This document shows, piece after piece, positions 45,053-55,218 of a DNA stretch of 64,000 bases. Made by a program: the position numbers and the translations under genes. The stretch comes from Sinorhizobium glycinis. Lineage in GTDB: Bacteria; Pseudomonadota; Alphaproteobacteria; Rhizobiales; Rhizobiaceae. The first letter of the stretch is position 1; each line of letters begins with the position of its first letter. The stretch spans positions 492-64,491 of the forward strand of contig NZ_LPUX01000050.1 in the NCBI RefSeq assembly GCF_001651865.1, given 5' to 3'. Below the pieces are notes generated by a model. That model made no database searches. It was given only the letters and a program-made list of their open reading frames with translations, and was not told where the DNA came from.

Positions 45053-45140
45053 GGCGGCGGCCTTTCCTGTTTCGCTAAAGCAGCGACATAGGCCGGCAGG
45101 CCACTTCTTTCAATGCGTTACCAAAAGGGAACCAGGGCAC

Positions 45141-46955
45141 CTACTGTACACGCTCGTCCCACCAGGTCGGCAGTTGATAGCCATAGAGCGGTACCGAAGA
45201 CGGCCGGCCGATATGCTTCCAACGGGCAATCCATTGGGCATCCAGGTGATAAAGCGGCACGACATAGGCGTTGTTGATCAGCAGCCGGTCGTGTGCGCGG
45301 ACCGCGGCGGTGAAATCCTCGGGTGTGCGCGCTTGCAGGATGTTGTTGATCAGCTTGTCGACGTCCTTGTCGGCAACGCCAGCGAAGTTTTCGCTGCCCT
45401 GCCTGTCCCGCGCCTGGGAGCCCCAGCGGCCGACCTGCTCCACGCCGGGCGAGAGCGAGGACGGATAGGACTTGATAATCACGTCGTAGTCGAACGATTG
45501 GCTACGCAGCTGGTATTGCGAATCGTCGACCGTTCGGACCGTCGCCACGATGCCGAGCGGCGCGAGGAAGCGCTGGTAGGCGAGCGCGATCTTCTCCTGG
45601 CCGGCGTTCTGGCTCATGATCTCGAAGGCAAGCGGCGTGCCCTTGGCATCGACCATCTTCCCGTCCTTGATCGAATATCCGGCCTCGCGAAGCAGCGTCA
45701 CCGCTTCGCGCAGCACGTTGCGGTCACGGCCGGAGCCGTCGGTGACCGGCAGGCGATAGGTTCCGTCGAGAATCGCTGGATTGATTTTCTCCCTCACGTC
45801 TCCCATCAGCCCGAGCTCACGATCGTCGGCGGCGACGCCCAGGAAGGAGAGCGACGAGTTCTGCCAGTAGCTCTGCGTCCGCGTATAGGCGCCGTCGAAC
45901 AGGTTCTTGTTGACCCACTCGAAGTCGAAGACGAGCGCGAGGCCCTGCCGAAGCTTGATGTTGTTGAACATCGGCCGTCGGGTGTTGAAGACGAACCCCA
46001 GCATCCCGGAGGGGGTTTTCGGCTTGAAGCTCTCCTTGATGACGTCGCCTGAGCGAACGGCGGGGAAATCGTAGGCCCGGGCCCATTTGGTGGCGCTTCC
46101 TTCCGGATAGAGGTCGACCTCGCCCTTCTTGAAAGCTTCGAAAAGGGTGTTCTCCTGAAGGAAATACTCGACGGAGATCTCGTCGTAATTGTCGACGCCG
46201 ATCTTCGACGGCAGGTCCTTGCCCCAATAGTCGGGGTTGCGGCGATAGACGATCCGCTCGCCCGGCTTCACCTCGGCGACGCGATAGGGGCCGGAACCGA
46301 GCGGCGGCTCGAGCGTCGTCCTGTCGAACGCCTCGACATTGATGGCGTGCTTCGGCAGCACCGGTGAAAGCGCCAGCAGCAGCGGGAACTCGCGGTCTGC
46401 GTCTTCCTTGAGAGTGAAGCGAACGCTGCGATCGCCGACCTTCTCCATCTTCGCGACTTTCGACAACCGGTTGCTGAAGGGCGCGCGTCCCTTGTCGCGC
46501 AGCAATTCGAAGGTGAAGATCACGTCCTCGACGGTCACGGGCTGGCCGTCGGCCCAGCGTGCCTTGGGATTGAGATTGAATTGAATGAACGTGCGGTCGT
46601 CGTCCCACTCGACCGAGTCCGCGAGCAGCCCGTACATGGTGAAGGGTTCGTCCTGAGAGCGCTGCATCAGCGATTCATAGACCAGGTTTCCGAAGGCCGG
46701 GTCCCACATTCCCCGCGCGGTCGTGCGCATGCTTTTCAGGATGAAGGGGTTGAGGCTGTCGAATGTGCCGACCACACCATAGGAGACCTTTCCGCCCTTC
46801 TTGACGTCCGGATTGACGTAGGGGAAGTGCTTGAAATCAGCCGGCAGGGCCGGCTCGCCGTGCATGGAGATGGCGTGCACCGGTGCGGCGGCGGCTTCAT
46901 TGGCCGATATGCTGGCAGCCAGAAGCATGACCAGGCCGGAAAGAACTGCGCGCAA
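45141..46955 (-). CDS. Family-5 extracellular solute-binding protein (peptide/nickel ABC type)
   Basis: The start is taken as TTG 46955: GGGAGG (46966-46961) lies 5 nt upstream, while the in-frame GTG 46961 shares its G with that ribosome site. The product is then 604 aa with a Sec signal peptide (LSGLVMLLAASISANEAAA). The mature part has the SBP_bac_5 fold (GTFDSLNPFIL, FTLKEDADREFPLLLALSPVLP, GSGPYRVAEVKPGERIVYRRNPDYWG). Related rhizobial proteins (YejA-like) bind peptides or murein fragments. No permease or ATPase genes are adjacent on this strand in the window. Confidence 0.88.
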   Translation of the reverse strand: MRAVLSGLVMLLAASISANEAAAAPVHAISMHGEPALPADFKHFPYVNPDVKKGGKVSYGVVGTFDSLNPFILKSMRTTARGMWDPAFGNLVYESLMQRSQDEPFTMYGLLADSVEWDDDRTFIQFNLNPKARWADGQPVTVEDVIFTFELLRDKGRAPFSNRLSKVAKMEKVGDRSVRFTLKEDADREFPLLLALSPVLPKHAINVEAFDRTTLEPPLGSGPYRVAEVKPGERIVYRRNPDYWGKDLPSKIGVDNYDEISVEYFLQENTLFEAFKKGEVDLYPEGSATKWARAYDFPAVRSGDVIKESFKPKTPSGMLGFVFNTRRPMFNNIKLRQGLALVFDFEWVNKNLFDGAYTRTQSYWQNSSLSFLGVAADDRELGLMGDVREKINPAILDGTYRLPVTDGSGRDRNVLREAVTLLREAGYSIKDGKMVDAKGTPLAFEIMSQNAGQEKIALAYQRFLAPLGIVATVRTVDDSQYQLRSQSFDYDVIIKSYPSSLSPGVEQVGRWGSQARDRQGSENFAGVADKDVDKLINNILQARTPEDFTAAVRAHDRLLINNAYVVPLYHLDAQWIARWKHIGRPSSVPLYGYQLPTWWDERVQ

Positions 46956-47290
46956 CTTCACCTCCCGTAGGATTGGATGGTCCGATTCCCGGCACGTTAC
47001 CAATGCGCAGGGATATTTCCAACAAGGCAGCGGCGGAGACGTGTGCGCGCGGCCGCCGTGCCGTCTACACAGATTTGCGGCGCCAGAAGCGCCGCGCAGC
47101 AAAAAACCGCCGTCGCCAAGTTGCAAAAAATATAAGGAAACACTGGATAAACGGCACGAGCCAATGTAACAGGTGTTTCCGGAATCGGGGCCATTCAAAT
47201 GCCTCATTTGGCCAACAGGACAACGGCGGCTGACGATACTCACCCACGGAACAGCCGTTCCGTGGCCGGTTTTCAGGAGACGGAATCACA
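46956..47290. promoter_or_regulatory. 335-bp divergent promoter region, solute-binding gene / ialB
   Basis: Holds the two outward promoters by position. The centre (47097-47165) is AT-rich with A-runs. A perfect hairpin, CCACGGAA-cagccg-TTCCGTGG (47244-47265), lies 25 nt before the ialB start in its leader. No open frame resembles a protein. Confidence 0.5.
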
Positions 47291-47914
47291 ATGATCTTCA
47301 AGTCGAACTTCACCAAACGGGCGGGAATGGCAGCGCTGGCGCTCTCCGTAGCAGCAGCCGGCGCGCCGGGTATCGCCTCTGCGCAGCAGGGCAAGCCCCC
47401 GCAGGGTTGGTTCAAGGTTTGCACGAAGCAGGAAGACAACGACGTTTGTATCGTTCAGAACCTGCTCACCGCCAACAATGGTCAGCTTATCACCGCCGTC
47501 GGCCTCATCACCGTCTCCGGCAAGGTCAACCGGAAGGTCCTGCAGGTTTCCGTTCCCTCCGCGCGCATGATCCCGCCGGGTGTTCAGATGCAGATCGACG
47601 GCGCCAAGGGCGTCAAGCTCGACTACGCCATCTGCATGCCTGACAAGTGCGTTGCCGAGGCACCGCTCTCCGACGCGCTGATCGCCAACCTGAAGAAGGG
47701 CAATGAAGTCGTCTTCACGTCGGTCAATTTCCAGCGCGCGCCAAACCCGATCAAGATGACGCTGGAAGGCTTCACCGGTGTTTTCGACGGCGAGCCGATC
47801 GAGCAGTCGCAGCTCGAAGAACGTCAGCGCCTGCTGCAGGAAGAAATGCAGAAGAAGGCGGAAGACGCTCGCAAGAAGCTCGAAGAGGCGCAGAAGGCTG
47901 CCAAGCAGCAGTAA
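47291..47914 (+). CDS. Invasion-associated locus B (IalB) family periplasmic protein
   Basis: The product (207 aa, AGGAGA ribosome site) has a signal peptide (residues 1-32, cleavage after ASA) and an IalB domain (about 38-170). The four conserved cysteines lie in FKVCTKQ, DVCIVQN and AICMPDKC. The C-terminus is a charged coiled coil (EERQRLLQEEMQKKAEDARKKLEEAQKAAKQQ). IalB aids erythrocyte entry in Bartonella; in free-living rhizobia the family is abundant with unknown role. A clear terminator follows, so it is monocistronic. Confidence 0.9.
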   Translation: MIFKSNFTKRAGMAALALSVAAAGAPGIASAQQGKPPQGWFKVCTKQEDNDVCIVQNLLTANNGQLITAVGLITVSGKVNRKVLQVSVPSARMIPPGVQMQIDGAKGVKLDYAICMPDKCVAEAPLSDALIANLKKGNEVVFTSVNFQRAPNPIKMTLEGFTGVFDGEPIEQSQLEERQRLLQEEMQKKAEDARKKLEEAQKAAKQQ

Positions 47915-47940
47915 CTGTTTCGCTTCTGAGAATGAAGAAG

Positions 47941-47968
47941 CGCCCGGTTGCCTGCCGGGCGTTTTTTT
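47941..47968 (+). terminator. Rho-independent terminator of the ialB-family gene
   Basis: CGCCCGG-ttgcctg-CCGGGCG followed by seven T residues, 26 nt after the stop codon. Confidence 0.92.
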
Positions 47969-48074
47969 ATGGGGTCTCGAGGGGGTAAGAAAAGGTGCGA
48001 AAGGTTGGCCGTCCGCACCTTGCGCATCGATGGGCCTGTCTGACTTCGGCTCGGTACCGCCTGACCACGATCGC

Positions 48075-48404
48075 CTAGTGGCGATAATTGGCCCTCGGCC
48101 TGTAATGCCCCACATCCGCCTTCTCGAAGAGGGCGTCTACCTGAGCGTGGCGGATCGGCTGGCCGCTTTCGTCGGAGACGAGGTTCTGTTCCGAGACATA
48201 GGCGACATATTCGCTTTCGTCGTTCTCGGCGAACAGATGGTAGAAGGGCTGGTCCTTGCTCGGCCGGATCTCCTGGGGAATGGAGTTCCACCATTCCTCG
48301 GTATTCGCATATTCCGGATCGACGTCGAAGATGACGCCTCGAAACGGAAAGAACCGGTGGCGAACGATCTGCCCGATCTCGAATTTCGCGTTTCTTTGTT
48401 TCAT
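48075..48404 (-). CDS. hspQ: Heat-shock protein HspQ (hemimethylated-DNA-binding-like)
   Basis: From ATG 48404 the product is 109 aa; ATG 48416 in frame would sit directly on the AAGG ribosome site, so the downstream one is preferred. The YccV-like domain is complete: KFEIGQIVRHRFFPFRGVIFDVDPEY, FYHLFAENDESEYVAYVSEQNLV. HspQ in enterobacteria tunes Lon protease and DnaA levels. It is monocistronic, between the ialB and glnA terminators. Confidence 0.92.
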   Translation of the reverse strand: MKQRNAKFEIGQIVRHRFFPFRGVIFDVDPEYANTEEWWNSIPQEIRPSKDQPFYHLFAENDESEYVAYVSEQNLVSDESGQPIRHAQVDALFEKADVGHYRPRANYRH

Positions 48405-48505
48405 GACGCAACACATCCTTTCAGACCATATCTGGGTTGTCGCATGTGGAACATCAATAGGCGCGCAATCCTCCAGAATAAGCTTCTCTGCTGTCGCATT
48501 TGAGA

Positions 48506-48535
48506 AAAGGCGGGCTCCGATCGAAACCCGCCTTT
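48506..48535 (-). terminator. Terminator of glnA (bidirectional hairpin)
   Basis: A 9-bp stem AAAGGCGGG/CCCGCCTTT with a 12-nt loop lies 52 nt downstream of the glnA stop. On the minus strand it is followed by a T-containing run (TTTTCTC); the plus side also has TTTCTCTC. Confidence 0.78.
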
Positions 48536-48587
48536 CTCTCTCATCTCGATCGGACCAGCCGCATCTAAAGCGCCGATAGTCCCGTCA

Positions 48588-49997
48588 TCAGACGGAATAG
48601 TACATGTCGTACTCGACCGGATGCGGGGTCATCTCGAAGCGCATGACTTCCTGCATCTTGAGCTCGATGAACGAGTCGATCTGGTCGTCGTCGAAGACGC
48701 CGCCGGCGGTCAGGAACTTGCGGTCCTTGTCGAGGCTTTCGAGGGCTTCGCGCAGGCTGCCGCAAACCGTCGGGATCTTCTTCAGTTCCTTCGGCGGCAG
48801 GTCGTAGAGGTCCTTGTCCATCGCCTTGCCGGGATGCAGCTTGTTCTTGATCCCGTCGAGGCCGGCCATCAGCATGGCGGCGAAGGCGAGGTAGGGGTTG
48901 GCGGCCGGATCCGGGAAGCGGACTTCGACGCGCTTTGCCTTCGGGTTGCTGCCGAACGGAATGCGGCAGGACGCCGAGCGGTTGCGGGCCGAATAGGCAA
49001 GCAGAACCGGCGCCTCGTAGCCCGGGACGAGACGCTTGTAGGAGTTCGTCGACGGGTTGGTGAAGGCGTTCAGCGCCTTGGCATGCTTGATGATGCCGCC
49101 GATGAAATAGAGGCAGGTCTCGGAGAGGCCGGCATATTCGTCACCGGCGAAGGTCGGCTTGCCGTCCTTCCAGATCGACAGGTGAACGTGCATGCCCGAG
49201 CCGTTGTCGCCGAAAACCGGCTTGGGCATGAAGGTTGCGGTCTTGCCATAGGCGTTGGCAACCTGGTGCACGACATATTTGTAGATCTGCATCTTGTCGG
49301 CGTTGCGGACGAGGGCGTCGAACTTGACGCCAAGCTCGTGCTGGGCGGCGGCCACCTCGTGGTGATGCTTCTCGACCGTGACGCCCATTTCGGCGAGCAC
49401 CGTCAGCATTTCGGAGCGCATGTCCTGGCAGCTGTCGACCGGCGGAACCGGGAAATAGCCGCCCTTGATGCGCGGACGGTGACCGAGGTTGCCGGTCTCG
49501 TAGTCCGTGTCGTCGTTGGAAGGCAGTTCGGAGCTGTCGAGCTTGAAGCCGGTGTTGTACGGGTCGGCCTTGTACTTGACGTCGTCGAAGACGAAGAATT
49601 CGGCTTCCGGGCCGACGAAGACAGTGTCGCCGATGCCCGATGCCTTGAGATAGGCCTCGGCCTTCTTCGCCGTGCCGCGCGGGTCGCGGTTGTAGGCCTC
49701 GCCGGAAACCGGGTCGAGAATATCGCAAACAATGACCATGGTGGACTGCGCAAAAAACGGATCCATGTGGGCCGTTTCCGGATCAGGCATCAGCACCATG
49801 TCGGACTCGTTGATAGCCTTCCAGCCGGCGATCGAAGAACCGTCGAACATCACGCCGTCGGCGAACATGTCCTCGTCGACCACTGCAACGTCCATCGTCA
49901 CGTGCTGCAGCTTGCCCTTGGGGTCGGTAAAGCGCAGGTCGACGAACTTGATGTCGTTATCCTTGATCTGCTTCAGAATTTCACTGGCAGTCGTCAT
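48588..49997 (-). CDS. glnA: Glutamine synthetase type I GlnA
   Basis: From ATG 49997 the product is 469 aa, the standard GSI-beta length (ATG 50006 is also in frame). Marks: [27 protein letters not shown], the ATP site [28 protein letters not shown] and [24 protein letters not shown] near residue 398 carries the Tyr that GlnE adenylylates, so activity is controlled by nitrogen status. It lies 92 nt after glnB on the same strand; a glnBA transcript is typical of rhizobia. Confidence 0.98.
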   Translation of the reverse strand: MTTASEILKQIKDNDIKFVDLRFTDPKGKLQHVTMDVAVVDEDMFADGVMFDGSSIAGWKAINESDMVLMPDPETAHMDPFFAQSTMVIVCDILDPVSGEAYNRDPRGTAKKAEAYLKASGIGDTVFVGPEAEFFVFDDVKYKADPYNTGFKLDSSELPSNDDTDYETGNLGHRPRIKGGYFPVPPVDSCQDMRSEMLTVLAEMGVTVEKHHHEVAAAQHELGVKFDALVRNADKMQIYKYVVHQVANAYGKTATFMPKPVFGDNGSGMHVHLSIWKDGKPTFAGDEYAGLSETCLYFIGGIIKHAKALNAFTNPSTNSYKRLVPGYEAPVLLAYSARNRSASCRIPFGSNPKAKRVEVRFPDPAANPYLAFAAMLMAGLDGIKNKLHPGKAMDKDLYDLPPKELKKIPTVCGSLREALESLDKDRKFLTAGGVFDDDQIDSFIELKMQEVMRFEMTPHPVEYDMYYSV

Positions 49998-50089
49998 TGT
50001 TTGCAATTCCCTGTGTGAGATGACGCAGTTGGAAAATCGGGGCCGGGCGGTCCCCGGGATCGGATGGGGGTATCGGACGGGTCAGTCAA

Positions 50090-50467
<378 letters not shown>

Positions 50468-50488
50468 TCACCCGCTCGCCTTCCAGTA

Positions 50489-50505
50489 TGCATGTAGTGT
50501 GCCAA
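50489..50505 (-). promoter_or_regulatory. Sigma-54 (RpoN) promoter of glnBA
   Basis: On the minus strand TTGGCAC-ACTAC-ATGCA shows the GG and GC doublets exactly 12 bp apart, as required for -24/-12 promoters. The -12 box has ATGC rather than TTGC. The transcript would start about 50 nt before glnB. A nitrogen-controlled glnB promoter is established in rhizobia. No clear NtrC site was found within the next 200 bp. Confidence 0.75.
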
Positions 50506-50687
50506 TTTTATAGAGGAATGATGCAAGGAGAGGGAAATTTCACCCGCTCAAGTCGAGTCGGCCCGGCACTGGCTTCCCGTCCTGCATGTTCTGCCTATTT
50601 TTTATGAAGATTCACCGATCGAAACGCGTTATCCCCAGGCGATCGCCGCAGTTTGATGCGTAACGCCCGTTATTTAAGCGCCAATAA

Positions 50688-50701
50688 TAGGCAAATGCCT
50701 A
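50688..50701. promoter_or_regulatory. Palindrome in glnB / nnrDE divergent region
   Basis: TAGGCA-AA-TGCCTA is a perfect 14-bp dyad in the AT-rich centre of the 343-bp divergent spacer (50429-50771). It lies 71 bp before the nnrDE start and about 190 bp upstream of the glnB promoter. It could be an operator or activator site; it does not match the NtrC consensus. Confidence 0.35.
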
Positions 50702-50771
50702 ATAAATGATCCGTGCTGCATTGTTTCGGCGTGCTCTTGTCTGGCGGGCTCGGGCGCGCTTAGATCGGGCC

Positions 50772-52247
50772 ATGCGGTACGCGCTCGAAGACATGCTGGT
50801 GACACCGGCCGAGATGGCGGCGATCGATAAGGACGCGGCCGATTCCGGCATCGATAGCTTCTCGTTGATGCGCTCGGCGGGAATGGCGGTGTCGGCTGCC
50901 GCGCTCCGGCTGTTTCCGGCTGCTTCACGCTTTGTCGTGCTCTGTGGCCCGGGCAACAACGGCGGGGATGGCTATGTTGCGGCAGAAGCCCTGGCGGGGA
51001 GTGGCGCACAGGTTGCGGTATACGCGCTGGGAGATCCCAACAAGCTGCGGGGCGATGCCGCCAAGGCCCGCAGCGCCTGCCGGCTTGGCGTCATAGACCT
51101 GGAGGCTTACCAACCCCAATCGGGCGACATCGTCGTCGACGCGCTGTTCGGGGCAGGGCTCGCTCGCGACCTGCCGGACGCGGTGCAGAAGATCATCGAA
51201 CGGGTCAACGCGAGCAGAGTACCGGTAGTTGCGGTCGATCTGCCTTCCGGCATTGACGGGCGCACCGGCGAGGTGCGCGGCGCAAGTTTTGCTGCCGCTC
51301 ATACGGTGACTTTCATGGCAGCGAAGCCCGGGCATGTCTTGATGCCGGGGCGCGAATTGAGCGGTACGCTCGAGGTCTTCGACATCGGCATTCCTGCCCG
51401 GCTTGTGGCCGCAAGGGCAAGCGACCTGCGGATCAACGGACCGGCCGTCTGGCGGCAATATTCCGGCGGTCTCCGGCCGGGCACGCATAAATATAAGCGC
51501 GGCCACCTGGCCGTGCTTTCGGGAGGGCTCACCTCTACCGGTGCAGCGCGGCTCTCCGCCGCCGCAGGTCTCGTTGCCGGAGCGGGGCTCGTGACGCTCG
51601 GTTCCCCACTGGAAGCGGCAGCCGTCAATGCTTCGCACCTCACGGCGGTCATGCTCAAGGAAATCGGCACTGCCGCCGATCTCGCAGAATGGCTGCGGGA
51701 CAAACGCCTCAATACATTTGTGCTTGGCCCGGGATTCGGCGTCGGCAAGAAGGCGAGGGACTTTGCCCTGATGCTCTGCGATCGCGCCCTGGTGCTTGAC
51801 GCCGACGGCATGAGTTCCTTTCAACAGGGAAGGGAAGAGCTGTTTCAAAAAATCGCGGAAAGCGGCGGCCAGGTCGTCATGACGCCTCACGAAGGCGAGT
51901 TCGCGCGCCTTTTCCCGGAGGTTGGCGCCGATACCTCGCTCTCCAAGATCGAAAGGGCGCAAGTCGCGGCAAGGCTCAGCCATGCGGTGATCGTCTACAA
52001 GGGGCCGGATACGGTGGTGGCGGCGCCTTCAGGCAGAGCGGTGGTGAATGTGGATGCGCCAGCCTGGCTTGCCACTGCGGGATCGGGCGACGTGCTGGCG
52101 GGAATCATTGGCGCGCATCTGGCTCAGGGCATGCCGGCCTTCGAAGCGGCCGCCGCCGCGGTCTGGCGCCACGGCGAGGCAGGTATCCGCGCCGGCCGCA
52201 CCGCGACGGCCGAGACGCTCGTCGAAAACATTTCTCCGCTCCCGTAA
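50772..52247 (+). CDS. nnrDE: Bifunctional NAD(P)HX epimerase/dehydratase NnrDE
   Basis: From ATG 50772 the product is 491 aa (the frame opens at 50706). The N-terminal YjeF epimerase domain (1-210) has CGPGNNGGDGYVAAEAL and VVAVDLPSGIDG. The C-terminal ribokinase-like dehydratase domain (about 225-490) has VLGPGFGVGKKA, VMTPHEGEFARLF, and ATAGSGDVLAGIIGAHLAQG. The enzyme repairs hydrated, inactive NADH and NADPH. The separate nnrD/nnrE of some species are fused here, as in E. coli YjeF. Confidence 0.93.
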   Translation: MRYALEDMLVTPAEMAAIDKDAADSGIDSFSLMRSAGMAVSAAALRLFPAASRFVVLCGPGNNGGDGYVAAEALAGSGAQVAVYALGDPNKLRGDAAKARSACRLGVIDLEAYQPQSGDIVVDALFGAGLARDLPDAVQKIIERVNASRVPVVAVDLPSGIDGRTGEVRGASFAAAHTVTFMAAKPGHVLMPGRELSGTLEVFDIGIPARLVAARASDLRINGPAVWRQYSGGLRPGTHKYKRGHLAVLSGGLTSTGAARLSAAAGLVAGAGLVTLGSPLEAAAVNASHLTAVMLKEIGTAADLAEWLRDKRLNTFVLGPGFGVGKKARDFALMLCDRALVLDADGMSSFQQGREELFQKIAESGGQVVMTPHEGEFARLFPEVGADTSLSKIERAQVAARLSHAVIVYKGPDTVVAAPSGRAVVNVDAPAWLATAGSGDVLAGIIGAHLAQGMPAFEAAAAAVWRHGEAGIRAGRTATAETLVENISPLP

Positions 52248-52261
52248 AGGAGCGATGGCGG

Positions 52262-52756
52262 TCAGCCGCGCGTTCCCTTGGCGATCGGCTCCTGATAGGT
52301 GAAGCCCATGTCCCAGGGGAAATAGATCCAGGTATGCTGGCTCACTTCGGTGACGAAGGTGTCGACCAGCGGCCGGCCCTTCGGCTTGGCGTAGACGGCG
52401 GCGAAATGCGCCTTGGGCAGCATGGCGCGAACTTCGGCGGCGGTCTTGCCGGTGTCGGTCAGGTCGTCGACAATCAGCACACCTTCGCCGCCGTTCTTAG
52501 TGATTTCCGGCGAGATGCCCTTGAGCACCTTCATCTGCCCCTGCGTGTCGTAGTCGTGATAGGAGGCGATGCAGACGGTTTCGATCATGCGGATGTTGAG
52601 CTCCCGGCTGATGATTGCCGCCGGCACGAGGCCGCCGCGGGTGATGCAGACCATGGCGCGCCATTCCTGCCCGTCTGCGAGCCGCCAGGCGAGCGCTCTC
52701 GCGTCGCGGTGGAATTGGTCCCAGGATACGGGAAAGGCTTTTTCGGGAAGAGACAT
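52262..52756 (-). CDS. gpt: Xanthine-guanine phosphoribosyltransferase Gpt
   Basis: From ATG 52756 the product is 164 aa. The PRPP-binding motif [14 protein letters not shown], the N-terminal [18 protein letters not shown] and the C-terminal [10 protein letters not shown] identify Gpt, which salvages xanthine and guanine. The frame to 52852 upstream is not supported. It converges with nnrDE, 14 bp apart. Confidence 0.93.
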   Translation of the reverse strand: MSLPEKAFPVSWDQFHRDARALAWRLADGQEWRAMVCITRGGLVPAAIISRELNIRMIETVCIASYHDYDTQGQMKVLKGISPEITKNGGEGVLIVDDLTDTGKTAAEVRAMLPKAHFAAVYAKPKGRPLVDTFVTEVSQHTWIYFPWDMGFTYQEPIAKGTRG

Positions 52757-52893
52757 ATGGGCGCTCCGATATCTGATCGAACAGGTTGGGGAGCGTCCTG
52801 TGGCGCTTCCCCGTTGGCGAATGCAATACCGGCAAGGAAGCCCGTAGCGCAAGGGCTTGAATAAGCCAGGTCTGACCGGGACGAGGACCGAGC

Positions 52894-53649
52894 CTAATCG
52901 CCCTTTCGCGAGCGCGCGATCGCCTCGATCATCGCGATCACATCGGTCTCGGCAGCAGCCAGCGCCGCCTCGTCCCTGCCGCGGATGACGATGTCGGTCG
53001 AGAAGCTCTTGCCGTCGAATTTCGGATAGGAGCCGATGTTCGTTTCGGGATGGTGTCTTTGGACATCGGTCAGGGGCGTGCCGATGTCCCCTTCGCCAAA
53101 GGGGGAGCGGACCGTTCGAGACAGAACCGGCGTACCGGTCTGAAGGCTGGGCAGCAGGCCATCGAGCATTGCCTGGAACACCTGCGGCACCCCGGCCATG
53201 ACGTAGACATTGCCCACCTTGAAGCCCGGTGCCGTCGATACCGGATTGGCGATGTGGTCTGCCCCGAGCGGCATGCGCGCCATCCGCTTGCGGGCATCCG
53301 TGAACTCCATGCCGCGCCGCTCATACATCGCGCCGAGCAGTTCCATCGCCTTCGGATCGTGGACGCATGCAAGCCCGAACGCCTTCGAGATCGCGTCGGC
53401 GGTGATGTCGTCATGCGTCGGGCCGATGCCGCCGGATGTGAAGACGTGGTCGTATCGGGCCCTTAGCGCATTGATCGCTTCGACGATCGCCTCCTCGTCG
53501 TCGGCGACGATCCGAACTTCGCGCAGATCGATGCCGATCATCGTCAGCATGTCGGCGAGGTGACCGATGTTCTTGTCCTTGGTCCGACCGGAGAGGAGCT
53601 CGTCGCCGATGGCGAGCATGGCAGCGGTGACTACACTGGCACTGTTCAT
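52894..53649 (-). CDS. CinA N-terminal-type molybdopterin-binding domain protein
   Basis: The product (251 aa) is one MoCF_biosynth (MoaB/Mog-like) domain: [13 protein letters not shown] at residue 15, then [33 protein letters not shown] and [16 protein letters not shown]. It ends in a small C-terminal domain ([17 protein letters not shown]). It lacks the C-terminal nicotinamide amidase of full-length CinA. Related COG1058 enzymes hydrolyse ADP-ribose or FAD; the substrate here is not determined. Confidence 0.87.
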   Translation of the reverse strand: MNSASVVTAAMLAIGDELLSGRTKDKNIGHLADMLTMIGIDLREVRIVADDEEAIVEAINALRARYDHVFTSGGIGPTHDDITADAISKAFGLACVHDPKAMELLGAMYERRGMEFTDARKRMARMPLGADHIANPVSTAPGFKVGNVYVMAGVPQVFQAMLDGLLPSLQTGTPVLSRTVRSPFGEGDIGTPLTDVQRHHPETNIGSYPKFDGKSFSTDIVIRGRDEAALAAAETDVIAMIEAIARSRKGD

Positions 53650-53815
53650 TTGCGCTCCGGTTTGGTTTCGGATCGTTCAACACGATCTGCTTATTGTTGA
53701 AAAAGACTGAACAGTCTGTCGCCCGGCCCCGTTCTGGCAATCGCATGCGATTTGATAAATCTTGCCGGCCGCGGCGATCAAGAGGAATTGCCGGACATCG
53801 AAGGAGTATTTTTCT

Positions 53816-54415
53816 TTGGCTAAGGTGTTGGTTCTTTACTACTCGGCCTACGGACATATCGAGAAGATGGCCTATGCGGTTGCGGAGGGCGCGAAGTCGG
53901 CCGGGGCCGAGGTGTCGGTGAAGCGTGTGCCGGAACTCGTCTCGGAAGAGGTGGCGAAGGCTTCCCACTACAAGGTCGACCAGCCGGCTCCCGTCGCGAC
54001 GGTCGAGGAATTGGGCGAGTACGACGCGATCATCTTCGGCGCCGGCACGCGCTATGGCACGGTTGCCTCGCAGCTGCGCAATTTCATCGACCAGACCGGC
54101 AGCCTTTGGGCGAAGGGCAAGCTGGTCGGCAAGGTCGGTTCGGCCTTCACCTCGTCGGCAACCCAGCATGGCGGCCAGGAATCGACGATCCTTGGCCTGA
54201 TCCCCACCATGCTGCATCATGGCATGGTCGTGGTCGGCCTGCCTTACGCCTTCCAGGGGCAAATGGGTGTAGACGAAATCAAGGGCGGCTCGCCCTATGG
54301 CGCATCGACGATCACCGGCGGCGACGGCTCGCGCCAGCCGTCCGAGGTGGAACTCGACGCTGCTCGCTTCCAGGGCGCGCACGTCGCGAGGATAGCCGCC
54401 AAGCTCGCAGACTGA
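53816..54415 (+). CDS. wrbA: NAD(P)H:quinone oxidoreductase WrbA
   Basis: The start is TTG 53816: AAGGAG lies 9 nt upstream and the resulting 199 aa align with WrbA proteins, which begin with this [15 protein letters not shown] strand. It is flavodoxin-like: the FMN phosphate loop is [10 protein letters not shown], with [21 protein letters not shown] and [16 protein letters not shown] around the isoalloxazine. The tetrameric enzyme reduces quinones by two electrons, avoiding radicals. Monocistronic. Confidence 0.95.
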   Translation: MAKVLVLYYSAYGHIEKMAYAVAEGAKSAGAEVSVKRVPELVSEEVAKASHYKVDQPAPVATVEELGEYDAIIFGAGTRYGTVASQLRNFIDQTGSLWAKGKLVGKVGSAFTSSATQHGGQESTILGLIPTMLHHGMVVVGLPYAFQGQMGVDEIKGGSPYGASTITGGDGSRQPSEVELDAARFQGAHVARIAAKLAD

Positions 54416-54669
54416 TCAGATCGAACGAGCTAGTTCCATGCGAGCGCGGTCTCATCTCGGGGCCGCGTTTGTCATTGGAATCGTAGAGCAATTGCGGCGA
54501 TGGGCGGGGGCCGCGGAGCGACCTTCAAAAATGGCTCAACTCTAGCCGTTTTGTGTTAACATCGCCCGTCCGGTATGGACATGCCACAGGCAAGGAGGAG
54601 CAGAACGGCCGTGCGGCACGGCCCAATCGGGGGCAGCGATTGTCCCTGGAAAATCCACGGGAGTGAAGA

Positions 54670-54912
54670 ATGGCGCGGATTATCTATTCGATCGTTCAAC
54701 ACGACGGAGGCTGGGCGTACAAGGCAGCCGACGCGTATTCAGAGTCCTTCCCCAGTCGCGAGATGGCGCTGGCGGCCGCAAAGGCTGCGGCGGCCGAACA
54801 GCAGGTCGGCGGCGACGATGAGGAAATCAGCTTCCAGGATGAGCAGGGAAACTGGCATTTCGAACACGCCGATGGAGGAGATCGACCTGAAGCGACCGTC
54901 GAGGATGGCTGA
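54670..54912 (+). CDS. DUF2188 small protein (80 aa)
   Basis: GGGAGTGAAG precedes ATG 54670. The product shows the DUF2188 pattern: IIYSIVQHDGGWAYKAADAYSESFPSREMALAAAKAAAAEQ, i.e. two strands, a helix and a third strand, then an acidic tail. Such proteins are widespread, small and uncharacterised. It begins a zone of very small genes between wrbA and tRNA-Leu. Confidence 0.8.
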   Translation: MARIIYSIVQHDGGWAYKAADAYSESFPSREMALAAAKAAAAEQQVGGDDEEISFQDEQGNWHFEHADGGDRPEATVEDG

Positions 54913-54999
54913 GGTTTAGGGGCGATTAGCCTGCGGACATATGTGTCGCCCCTGAGGTGCCGTCCACGGACGCGAGCGACAGCGCGACGGAGGATATCC

Positions 55000-55218
55000 A
55001 TGCACTACAACGTTCAGATCTTCACCTGGACCGCTCGGGAGGGCGTTCACCAGGTCGGGTCGGTCATCGAAGTCGATGCCCCCAACCCGAAGGCGGCCGC
55101 AGTATCGCTGCTCGGGTTACGGCTCGAAGACAGGGGCGAGTCGTCAAAACTGGCAGTCCGGGTCTGGCGCGGCGAAGACGCCCAGAAGGCCGATTGCGAT
55201 TGTTTCTTTTATCACTGA
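55000..55218 (+). CDS. Small hypothetical protein (72 aa)
   Basis: ATG 55000 has GGAGGATATCC directly upstream, a good ribosome site that decides the start within a longer open frame. The product has a beta-alpha-beta look (YNVQIFTWTAREGVHQVGSVIEV, PNPKAAAVSLLGLRL, KLAVRVWR) and ends with DCDCFFYH, a Cys/His cluster that might bind metal. It lies 87 bp after the DUF2188 gene. No family was recognised. Confidence 0.6.
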   Translation: MHYNVQIFTWTAREGVHQVGSVIEVDAPNPKAAAVSLLGLRLEDRGESSKLAVRVWRGEDAQKADCDCFFYH

